Source: Prosthecobacter sp.
GTDB lineage: Bacteria; Verrucomicrobiota; Verrucomicrobiia; Verrucomicrobiales; Verrucomicrobiaceae
Reading direction: 5' to 3'
Length of the DNA stretch: 64,000 bases
NCBI RefSeq assembly: GCF_034366625.1
Contig: NZ_JAXMIH010000008.1
Span: 186,001-250,000 of the forward strand
The position numbers were made by a program, and so were the translations under genes. Every line of letters begins with the position of its first letter. Positions within the stretch are counted from its first letter, which is position 1. Below, piece by piece: positions 44,311 through 52,500 of the stretch. The notes under the pieces were generated by a model. It had not been told where the DNA came from. It searched no databases and saw only the letters and a program-made list of their open reading frames with translations.

Positions 44311-44600
44311 CTAGCGGCATTGAACGCACGCGGAAAGCCCCAACCATCCGGCACCTACCCATGCAGGACTAAAGTGCCATGCCTCGAACCTCGACGTGAG
44401 AAGCCGTGCGCCGACGTGGAACGTGGGAATGGACTCACCGCCCTCGATGCGGCCAATCATGTCGCGCGACACACCGGTCTTCTGCCACGCGCATACTTGC
44501 TCAGGCCGCAAGCCTCCCGCAGCTCTTGGAGCTTGCGCGGCAACCGCTCGCGCACACGCTCGGCGTAGTTGAATGCCTCATGATTGGGTGTCTTGGGCAT
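44311..44600 (-). pseudogene. Frameshifted XRE-type helix-turn-helix gene
   Basis: From the ATG ending at 44600 the frame reads MPKTPNHEAFNYAERVRERL and PRKLQELREACGLSKYA, the start of an XRE-type HTH domain. It then runs to a stop at 44457. The other frame continues with QKTGVSRDMIGRIEGGESIP and TFHVGARL. Joining them at KYA needs a one-base shift. The 3' end runs into a dispersed 52-bp repeat (44348-44399). The gene is probably inactive. It starts 12 nt after the ECF-like sigma gene stop. Confidence 0.7.
44348..44399 (+). repeat. Dispersed 52-bp repeat, copy 1
   Basis: Matches 59388-59439 at 48 of 52 positions by eye, without gaps. The core is CCATGCAGGACTAAAGTGCC, then GAACCTCGACGTGA, with a short palindrome near CCTGC/GCAGG in the second copy. 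It lies at the truncated end of the HTH gene. Confidence 0.75.
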
Positions 44601-44612
44601 GGTGCGAATCCA

Positions 44613-45209
44613 CTAGCTGCCAGGCTTCTGTTCCTGAAGATTCAGCAGCTCTCGCAGGCGGCGGCGGGCGCGGTGCAGGGCCACGCGAGTCGCGCCATTT
44701 TGCCGCTTTCTCAACGGGGCTTCGGCTTCCTCAACGTCAAGCCACGGGCTGACACGCCGCCAGGCGGGTGGGGTGAGTTCGCTGCGCAGCAGGCGCAGGG
44801 CTGATTGCAGGTGAAGCTCGCATAAGCGCGGCTCGCTGCCGGGGACATCGGCACGCTCATCAATGATCTCAAACGGTGCGCCGTCAGCCTGATGGAGCGG
44901 AACATGAATGAGCCGGCCGCCCCGCCGCGGGCGACGTGCATCCCGTGTGCGGTTCACCAGATGACAACGCAGCCGCAGGTGCAGATGGGCTTGCTGGTGA
45001 GGTGGCGGCAGCTCAGCCAGCAGTTGAAGCCGGCCCGTGCGCAGCAGGCGCAGGAACATGTCCTGAACGTTGTCCTCTGCTGTGTGGGCATCGCAGCCGA
45101 GACGCTGGGCTTGCATGCATAGTCGTGAGTAGTGGCTGCGGTAAAATGCCGCTAGTCCGCATCCTCCGGTCGTTCGGTCTGCATCGCTGGTCTCGGAGGA
45201 TGGATGCAT
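44613..45209 (-). CDS. Divergent ECF sigma factor-like protein
   Basis: 198 residues. Region 2 is recognisable (AAFYRSHYSRLCMQAQRLGC, AEDNVQDMFLRLLRTGR). Region 4 is degenerate: the last 40 residues (VALHRARRRLRELLNLQEQ) keep the final helix, but the recognition helix is hard to see. The linker has a run of Arg (ARRPRRGGRLIHV). It may be a divergent or decaying sigma factor. It lies downstream of the first PEP-CTERM protein and just upstream of the frameshifted HTH gene. No FecR partner is present. Confidence 0.6.
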   Translation of the reverse strand: MHPSSETSDADRTTGGCGLAAFYRSHYSRLCMQAQRLGCDAHTAEDNVQDMFLRLLRTGRLQLLAELPPPHQQAHLHLRLRCHLVNRTRDARRPRRGGRLIHVPLHQADGAPFEIIDERADVPGSEPRLCELHLQSALRLLRSELTPPAWRRVSPWLDVEEAEAPLRKRQNGATRVALHRARRRLRELLNLQEQKPGS

Positions 45210-45251
45210 GGTTGAGAGGAGTCGGTTTTATCTTGTCCGGCACCACGCATC

Positions 45252-45372
45252 GTGTCGGTGGAGGTTCCCCACTTGTTCAGATGGCTGCGGTCACACGTTT
45301 CCTGCGCAACGTGCCGGTGGAGGTTCCCCACCAGTTCAGATGGCTGCGGTCACACGTTTCCTGCGCAACGTG
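45252..45372 (-). repeat. Tandem duplication of a gene 3' end with its terminator (59-bp period)
   Basis: Two copies with period 59 bp. Each contains the codons for TLRRKRVTAAI and the stop TGA, followed by the hairpin GGTGGAGGTTCCCCACC (45316-45332, with one change in the other copy at 45257-45273). Only the upstream copy belongs to the PEP-CTERM gene. Confidence 0.85.
45316..45332 (-). terminator. Terminator-like hairpin of the PEP-CTERM protein gene
   Basis: GGTGGAG-GTT-CCCCACC on the plus strand forms a 7-bp stem (one G-U pair) starting 3 nt past the stop codon. There is no strong T run on the minus strand, so termination strength is uncertain. Confidence 0.5.
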
Positions 45373-47621
45373 ATTCCGATACATCCGAGCATCACCAGCA
45401 TCACCCGCGAAGGTTCCGGCACCGCGCCCATGATGCTGATGCTGCCCTGCGTGTAGAGATTGCTCGTGTCCACATACGCGCCCGAGGAGACGGTGATGGC
45501 CGAGGTGTCGAGGGTCCATGATCCGGTGCGGGTGCTCAGGCCCGTCCAGTCAAACACTCTGAACACATCACCAATGGTAAACGTGAGCGCGTTGGGGTTG
45601 CTGAACAACAGGGTGGACCCTGCCGTGATGTCCAACGTGCCAAAGAGCCGGAGCATGTCTGCGGCGGCAAGCGTGCCGGTCATGTCCGTGCCCGAGGTGG
45701 ACCATAGATCCATGGCGAGCAGACTGCTGGAGCCAAGGATCGTGCTGCCCGTGCCTGAAGTCGTCACGGAGAAATCCGAACCTGCCGTGGCTCCGATGGC
45801 TCCGACCTGCAGGGTGCCATTGATATAAACATAGTTGTTGGAGCCAGTGGTGATGAAGCCATCACCGGCGAGTTTGGCACCTGCATCCACCGTGACCGTG
45901 CCGCTGCCCGTGGCGGACCCGGTGGTGTTGGTGGCATTCAGCGTGCCTGCGCTCACCGTGGTGCCTGCGGTGCAGGTGTTGGCGCTGGCGAGCGTCAGGG
46001 TGCCGGTGCTGGTCTTGATGACGGCAGAGGCTCCATCATTGCTGTCGGTGATGGTGCCGGTGAAGTTGAGGTTCTTTCCGCTGGCGACCTCGATGGTGGC
46101 TCCGTTGTGGAAGCCCACTTCGAGGGCCGAGACGGTGGAGTTGTCGGTGACGAGCAGCTTCTTGTCGGTGGCGCGGCCAAAGTTCCAGGAACCCCAGTCG
46201 CCGATGGCACCGGAGCTGGCGAGCGTGCCGCCATTGAGGGTGACGAGGCCCACGTTCTGGTCTTCGCTTTCAGCGATGGCGGTGCCGCCGGCATTGATGG
46301 TGATGGGCTTGGCCTGTGAGCCGTCCCAACCGAAGAGGCTGTTGACGCTGGCGCGCAGGGTGCCGCCGTTGTTCACCGTGATGCCGCTGGTGTAGCTGAA
46401 GCTGCGATCCGTTGGGCCGTTTCCCGCGTTCGCGTAGAGTGTGCCTGCATTGACGGTGACGGCTCCGGTGAAGGTGTGCTGTGCGGACAGGGTGAGCGTT
46501 CCTGCGCCGTTTTTGGTCAAGCCGCCGTCAGTGGCGTTGTCGCCGCCGATGTTGGAATGCAGCAGCGCCTGGGCGATGGTGACATCGAAGCCGTTCGTGT
46601 CCACGACGGCACCGCCGTTGCGCACATTCGCGCGGGTGAGTCCTTCCATGAAATTGCCTCTGGAGTCCTGCGCCTGGAGCGTGCCGCCGTTGAAGTTGAA
46701 GGTCGAGGAGCCTTTGACGCCGGTGCCGCCCGTCTCACTGAATACCCGCAGGGTGGACAAGGTGCCGCCGTTGAGATTGAAGGTCGCCACACCTCCGGTG
46801 GCGGTGTCATAGCCCGAAGCCATGTTCAAGCCCGCGTGCCAGTCCTCGTTATGCGCGGCATCCGTGATCAGCGTGCCGCCGCTCATCGTCACCGTGGCCA
46901 CATTGCCGCCAGCAGAGGTGTTCGTGCCCACCGCGAGTGCCAGCCTGTTGTTGAAGCTGATCGAGCCGCCGCTGATGTTGAGGTTGCCAGTCGCCGCCGA
47001 GCCGCCGTGACCAAACTGGCCGCTGTTCGCGTAATCCCCGCCCACCGTGACCGTGCCTGCATCAATGTTGACCGTGCCCACGTCGCCAATGTTGGAGCCA
47101 GCAACCAGACTGCCATTGATCTGCACCGTGCCCGAGGTGTTGACGTTCAAAACGCCGGTCGCGTGATCCCACCACGCCCCCGCCCCGACGCGCATTTCAC
47201 CGTTCACCGTCAGGCTTCCAGAGCCGGTGCCAAAGCCGGTGAAAGTGCCGCCCGATGCCGCCGTGTTGGCGAGATTGTAGGTGCCGCTGCCGTTAGTGCC
47301 TCCTCCAAGGAGCAGCCATCCGTAAGGCCAGTTTGTGTTGGTTATTGAAAGAGAACCGGCCGTGTGGTCCAGCCGTCCTGCGTTACCCCATGTGCCCACC
47401 TGCAGCTCCGTGATCGTAGATGCGTTTGCGGAAATGGTGGCGATATTCCCGGTGTTCGAAGTAATGTAAGCCGCTTCACCGTTGGGCACCACACCGCCCG
47501 ACCAGTTCGTGCCGGTGTTCCAATCGGTGGTGCCTGTGTTGATCCAGTCTGCCGCGTGGAGACGTGCGCAGGCGAGAAGCGATGCGGTGAATAGAAGACA
47601 CGAGATGGTTGGGCGAGTCAT
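45336..47621 (-). CDS. PEP-CTERM protein with autotransporter-type beta repeats (paralog A)
   Basis: 761 residues. The signal peptide is SCLLFTASLLACARLHAAD. Next come Gly/Asn/Thr-rich beta-helix repeats such as GGLTKNGAGTLTLSAQHTFT, GAVTVNAGTLYANAG and TVDAGAKLAGDGFI. The C-terminus has a short PEP-CTERM sorting signal: VPEPS, a hydrophobic stretch (RVMLVMLGCIGI), then LRRKR. It should be exported, processed by an exosortase and displayed or released. It is a paralog of the protein at 59509-61881, with nearly the same N- and C-termini but a different middle (~385-560). A 7-2-7 palindrome lies 54 bp before its start codon. Confidence 0.86.
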   Translation of the reverse strand: MTRPTISCLLFTASLLACARLHAADWINTGTTDWNTGTNWSGGVVPNGEAAYITSNTGNIATISANASTITELQVGTWGNAGRLDHTAGSLSITNTNWPYGWLLLGGGTNGSGTYNLANTAASGGTFTGFGTGSGSLTVNGEMRVGAGAWWDHATGVLNVNTSGTVQINGSLVAGSNIGDVGTVNIDAGTVTVGGDYANSGQFGHGGSAATGNLNISGGSISFNNRLALAVGTNTSAGGNVATVTMSGGTLITDAAHNEDWHAGLNMASGYDTATGGVATFNLNGGTLSTLRVFSETGGTGVKGSSTFNFNGGTLQAQDSRGNFMEGLTRANVRNGGAVVDTNGFDVTIAQALLHSNIGGDNATDGGLTKNGAGTLTLSAQHTFTGAVTVNAGTLYANAGNGPTDRSFSYTSGITVNNGGTLRASVNSLFGWDGSQAKPITINAGGTAIAESEDQNVGLVTLNGGTLASSGAIGDWGSWNFGRATDKKLLVTDNSTVSALEVGFHNGATIEVASGKNLNFTGTITDSNDGASAVIKTSTGTLTLASANTCTAGTTVSAGTLNATNTTGSATGSGTVTVDAGAKLAGDGFITTGSNNYVYINGTLQVGAIGATAGSDFSVTTSGTGSTILGSSSLLAMDLWSTSGTDMTGTLAAADMLRLFGTLDITAGSTLLFSNPNALTFTIGDVFRVFDWTGLSTRTGSWTLDTSAITVSSGAYVDTSNLYTQGSISIMGAVPEPSRVMLVMLGCIGITLRRKRVTAAI

Positions 47622-47674
47622 GGCGGTTGGGTTGATTGGCTGCCATTCTGCCAGATCGAGGGGAGTGATCGCAA

Positions 47675-47690
47675 TATGCCGTTCGGCATA
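47675..47690. promoter_or_regulatory. Candidate 7-2-7 operator A
   Basis: TATGCCG-TT-CGGCATA, a perfect 7-bp inverted repeat with a 2-bp spacer, 54 bp upstream of the paralog A start codon. The spacing and heptamer layout match the 7-2-7 sites of NarL-type regulators. It partly overlaps the arm of the 20-bp palindrome at 47687. Confidence 0.6.
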
Positions 47691-47750
47691 GGCTTTCTAG
47701 CCTGTGATCAGAAGACCCAGCGCCCAGAAACACAGGCTAGAAAGCCTATG
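47687..47750. repeat. 20-bp perfect inverted repeat
   Basis: CATAGGCTTTCTAGCCTGTG at 47687-47706 and its exact complement at 47731-47750, separated by 24 nt. It would form a long stem in RNA or DNA. Confidence 0.85.
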
Positions 47751-47752
47751 CT

Positions 47753-47875
47753 GACGCGGGCGCAAAAAGGCATTCGGAACGGCGGTGTAGGACGAACTTC
47801 CGAGTTCGTTCCCTGGATGTGGGGCTCAACTTGAGACCGAACTTGGAAGTTCGCTCTACTTTTTGCGCCCGCGTC
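47753..47875. repeat. Compound palindromic element with 17-bp terminal inverted repeats
   Basis: GACGCGGGCGCAAAAAG (47753-47769) is the exact complement of 47859-47875. Inside are two further hairpins: ACGAACT-TCCG-AGTTCGT (47792-47809) and CGAACTT-GG-AAGTTCG (47838-47853). These two also nearly pair with each other (GTAGGACGAACTTCC with GTAGAGCGAACTTCC). It looks like a REP/MITE-type non-coding element. It ends 5 bp from the GH39 stop codon. Confidence 0.8.
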
Positions 47876-47879
47876 TATG

Positions 47880-49547
47880 CTACGGCTCCATCGTCACCAC
47901 CAGCAGCGACACCGCCTGACGTGGGAGCTGCACGCGAATGGGCGCAGCGCTATCCTTCACCGCGATCTCCTCCGCTGGGCCGAAAACTGCGAGCTGTCCG
48001 GCCTTCTCCAGCGTCGTCTGCTGCTCGGGCGTGGGATTCGGCGGGGAGCCGAGTTTCTTCCACACTTCGTAGGCGTTGCTGTGATCGGCGTCGATGCGGT
48101 AGTGCTCCACGCGGGCTTTGCCGCTGTTTTTCGGCAAACCAGCGAGCGTGAGGTCAATCGCTGCATCAGGGCCGGGCACGTCGTCCTCGTGATAATGCCA
48201 CGCGAGCACGCAAAGCCTGCCGCCATCCATGCTGGCGAGCGCGGAGACATCGGGCTTGTCACGCACACCCTTTTTCATCATGTCATCGAGCGCGATGGCG
48301 GCGCTGCTTTGCACGTCGAGACGCTGGCCGCTCATCTTCGAAAACATGCGGAAGGTATTGAGCACCGGGTGGTCGATGCCGCCGCTGGCCAACTGGCGGA
48401 AGCCGCCAAAGATCGGCTGATCCACAAAGGTGAAGGCCCAGGTGAGAGCGCCTTCGAGGTTCACGCCATGCCGCGCGGCGAGGTCGTGCTTCCGCGCAAA
48501 ACTGGCGGCGGTGTAGCTGGAATACATGGTGCCGTTCCGGTAGCCGAGCTGCGGCCCCTGGCAGGCGGCGCAGCCCTCGGGATCGGATTCGCCGATGACG
48601 ATGGGCTTGTCTTTGAACTCAGGAAATCCGGCGATGACCTTGAAGGCGCGATCAATGTCATTGAGATGATGCGAGATGCCCATGCGCACATGCCCGCCGA
48701 CAACTTCAGGTTTGCCCTTGGCATGGAAGGAGATGAAATCCACCGGCGTGCCCGCCTTCTGGCAATGAGTGAGGAACTCGGCCAAAAACGTGCCGCCCGG
48801 TCCGCCCGCGACATCCGGCCCGCCGACCTTCGCCTCTGGCAGCGCCCGCCGCACCGCACGGATGGCGTGGTCGTGCAGCTTAAAGAACTCCTCCCGCGTG
48901 CCGCGCCAGTAGGGGATGTTGGCCTCGTTCCAGGTCTCCCAATACCACTTCAGCACCTCGTCCTTGCCGTATTTCTCCACGCAATGCTTCGCCCATTGGA
49001 AAACGAGTTCCTCCCACTTCGCATAGTCCTTCGGCGGGTAGGCCCAGCCGGTGAAAATCTCCTTGTAGCCCCCTTTTGGCGTCCACTGGTGCTGATACGG
49101 CTCTGGTTTGATGGAGAGCGCTTTCGGCATGAAACCGATCTGCACAAACGGCCGCACGCCGCGCTGGAGTCCGGCATCGAAAATCATGTCCACGATGGTC
49201 CAATCGTAAATCGGGCGACCCTCGGCATCCTCGGTGTAGGCGTTCGTGCTGCCCCATTTCAGCGCAGGCGTGCCATCGCCCGTGGTGAGCAGATTGTGCG
49301 TGCGGAAGAAGACTTCCTTGGGCTTCATCTCACCGAGCGCGCCGAGCAGTTTCGCGCCGTCCGGCATGTAGGTGTAATTGGGCTCGTCCGCACCAAAGAA
49401 GCGCCAGATGGGTTTGAGCACGCCGAGGGGCTTGGCGGCATCCACGGTGATGTGGACGGGGAAGGCGGCATCTTTTGCTGACGCGGAAATCAGAGACGGT
49501 AGGAATAAGAAGGTCGATACGAAGGCTCGTTTGGTGTGACTCATCAT
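47880..49547 (-). CDS. Exported GH39 glycoside hydrolase (beta-xylosidase-like)
   Basis: 555 residues with a signal peptide (FVSTFLFLPSLISASA). The TIM-barrel acid/base is E208 in WYWETWNEAN, and the nucleophile is E320 in VIGESDPEG. IWRFFGADEPNYTY and FISFHAKGKPEVVGGHV are further GH39 hallmarks. The C-terminal ~170 residues form a beta sandwich. The family includes beta-xylosidases and alpha-L-iduronidases; the bacterial context favours xylosidase or related activity. It starts 12 bp after the stop of the 2037-residue protein and is probably co-transcribed with it. Confidence 0.9.
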   Translation of the reverse strand: MMSHTKRAFVSTFLFLPSLISASAKDAAFPVHITVDAAKPLGVLKPIWRFFGADEPNYTYMPDGAKLLGALGEMKPKEVFFRTHNLLTTGDGTPALKWGSTNAYTEDAEGRPIYDWTIVDMIFDAGLQRGVRPFVQIGFMPKALSIKPEPYQHQWTPKGGYKEIFTGWAYPPKDYAKWEELVFQWAKHCVEKYGKDEVLKWYWETWNEANIPYWRGTREEFFKLHDHAIRAVRRALPEAKVGGPDVAGGPGGTFLAEFLTHCQKAGTPVDFISFHAKGKPEVVGGHVRMGISHHLNDIDRAFKVIAGFPEFKDKPIVIGESDPEGCAACQGPQLGYRNGTMYSSYTAASFARKHDLAARHGVNLEGALTWAFTFVDQPIFGGFRQLASGGIDHPVLNTFRMFSKMSGQRLDVQSSAAIALDDMMKKGVRDKPDVSALASMDGGRLCVLAWHYHEDDVPGPDAAIDLTLAGLPKNSGKARVEHYRIDADHSNAYEVWKKLGSPPNPTPEQQTTLEKAGQLAVFGPAEEIAVKDSAAPIRVQLPRQAVSLLVVTMEP

Positions 49548-49559
49548 AAAGTAAAGGGA

Positions 49560-52500
49560 TCAGTTTTCACTCAACCGCAGCCGGAAGAACTGCCGCACGC
49601 CGTTGCTCGGCCCGGAGATGGTTACGCTGCCGCCGGGCTGCGCCTGGCCGTTGTTTCCTGGCGTGTCCCATTGGACCCAGTTCACTAAATCAGCGGTGGT
49701 TTCGATGATGAAGCTACGATTGGCAGGCACATCGAAAGTGAGCGTGGCAGTGGTGCCAGCAGCACCGAGCTGCGGTTTGAGATAACTCACGCCACTGAGC
49801 GGATTTGTGAGAGCGAGGAACTCGGCCATGTTCGTCGCGCCATCGGCGTCAGCATCGACGTTGGAGGCACCCTCGGGACTGGTGCTGCTGCCGAACTGGG
49901 CGAGCCGCCAGTCGCTGTAGGTTTGACGGCTGGGCAGGGAGGTGTTGATCCAGTCGGTGAGGAGCTGGATGCCGGTTTGATCCACTTCGGAGGTGGCGAG
50001 CGGCGGCATGCGTGCGTAGCCATTTGTGGCTCCGGTGCGGCTGAGGATGATGGAATGCAGCGTGTCGCCGGGGACGATGAGTTTATCGCCAGCGTGCAGC
50101 GCTACACCGAAGCCGTTGATCATGCCAGTCTGCGTGAGAGTGAGGTGCGCGCGGCCATCCCAGGCGGGGCCGGAGCCGCCGGGCTGATGGCAATAGGAGC
50201 AGTTCACGTCGAGATACGAGCGCACGCGGGCCTCGATGGGGAAGGCGGTTTCATCCGGGCGCACATGACGCGGCAGGAGGTTCGTAGAGGGCACGGTGTT
50301 GTGGAAATAACCGGCGGCTTGCAGCAGTTCGAGCTGATTGCCGGTGAAACCATTCAGCGTGCCGTTGCGATTAAGCTGACGCGTGTTGAAGGACAACATG
50401 CCGCCTGCGTTGCTCGTGTGGCATGCCAGGCACTGGGAGCGGCTGGGGATGCCCCAATGCTGGACGCGTGGTGTGCCATTCTCGATGATGTTCAAATCGA
50501 ACTCCTCGCCTGCATCGGCCACGAGCGTGGCCTCGGTCTGCGCTTCGTTCCAGCGGTAGCTCACGCCATAGACGCCGCTGGTGTTTTTCACGAGCAAGCG
50601 AGTTTCGAGGCGCTTCTTGGTCGCGGGATTGCCGCGGGTCATTTCCATGTCGAAGTGCTTCACCCACACGCCGCCATTCGGGAAGGTCCACACGCCATCT
50701 TTGCTCCACGTCATCTTGCTGCCGGCATCCGGCAGCGTGAACCAGCGGCTCTTCACGGCGAAGTCACTCCAGAAGGTCAAATTGGGCGTGTAAGGCAGCA
50801 CACCGGGCGCGGGTGCGAGATCGGTGAGATCGGCGAAAACGCCAGTGGCGCTCAAAGTCGCCGGGTAGCTGTCATCCGGCAATGCGGAGGAGGCGAGACG
50901 TTTGATTCTGCCTTCATAAATGGAGAGCAGCAGCACATCGCCATTCGAGGGATCGCGGGCAAAACCAACCGTGCCAGGGGAACCCGCGATGCGCTGCACG
51001 CTGGCGGTTCCACCAGGCCGCGTGAGCGCCCAGACGTGGCCGCTGACATGATCGCCAAAAATGTAGGCACCGGTCAGGCTCGAGATGCCGGTGCCGCGAT
51101 AGACCACGCCGCCGATGACGGAGTTGCCTTTGAAATTGCCGTCACCGCCCGCGACACCGGTGTGCAGGTATTCATAGAGCGGATCGCTGGAGGTGAAGCC
51201 GCCCGGTGCCTGCGCCGCCTTCGGGCCGGGGTGCAGACCATCGCGGAAGGCCCAGCCCGCGTTCGTGCCGCTGGCGAGCAGATGCACCTCCTCATACACA
51301 TCCTGGCCGACATCGCCGCACCACAGCTCTCCCGTGGGTGCATCAATGGAGAAACGCCACGGACTGCGCAGGCCCACGGCCCAAAACTCGGTGCGCACAT
51401 TGGCCGGAGTGAGCGTGACGCCATTGAACGTGGTGACGCCGACATACGGATTGTTTGCGGGCACTTTGTAGCGAGCCACGCCGGAGTCCGTGGGGACGGA
51501 GGCGTGCGGATTTGGCTCCAGATTGCCCGGCAGACGATCCACGTCGATGCGCAACATGGCGCCGAAGAAGTTCAAATCGATGCGCTGGCTGTTGTTGCGG
51601 AAGTCGTTGGCATTCTCCTCGTCGCCGTAGGCTGTGTAGAGATAACCATCCGCGCCGAAGTGAATATCGCCGCCGTGATGATTCGCGCCACGGGTGCGTC
51701 GCTCGATGAAGATCAACTCGGACGCAGGATCAGCCGCAGGTGTCGGCGAGCTGATCTGCCCCGCAGGAATGGTGAAGCGTGAGAGGCGATTATACCAAAC
51801 CGTCGGATCACTGGCTTTCTGCACGGTGTAGGTGACGAAGAAATAGCCGTTGGTGGCGAACTGCGGATGGAAGGCCATGCCGAGCAATCCGTTCTCATTG
51901 AAGGGCCCAGGATCGATCACCTCGCCGATGCGTGTGGCGAGCAGAGCTGGTAAATCCAGCACCACAGCGCTCGTGGGCGTGGCGGCGGTGACATCGGGGA
52001 TGACTTTGAGTTTGCCATCAAGCTCGCAGACAAAAAGCCGTTGCGTATCGCCCGGCGGACTCGTCGCGGCGACAGGCTTGACGAACTGCACACCGCTGAA
52101 CGCATCCGCCACCTGCACGGAATTCATCGGCGGTGCATCAGGCACATTCAGGCCCACAGTGGCGATGCGCAGCGCAGTGGAGACATTCACCGTCACCGTG
52201 GCCGGAGCCGACCAACCGCCCTGCCCGAGCAGACGATACGCAAACGTCACCGGCGCGGTGTTCACACCCGCATGAGCATACAAAATGGTGCCGTCGTTTT
52301 GCACCGTGGCGGTGCCGACAGCAGGCGCAGTCGTGACTTCGAGGTAAAGCGGATCCGCGATGCCGCCGGTGTCGTTTTGCACCACATCCACGCGCACTTT
52401 TTGGCCTGCGTGGATCGTCACACTGTCCGCCACGGCCGCCACGGGGCCGTATTGCGCCTCCGCGCCTGCATAGTAACTCGCCACGATCTCCGCAGGCGTG

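Noticed and set aside
45252-45372. The two 59-bp copies as the start of a CRISPR array
   Set aside because: Only two copies, no spacer of constant length, and the repeat contains the end of a coding sequence.
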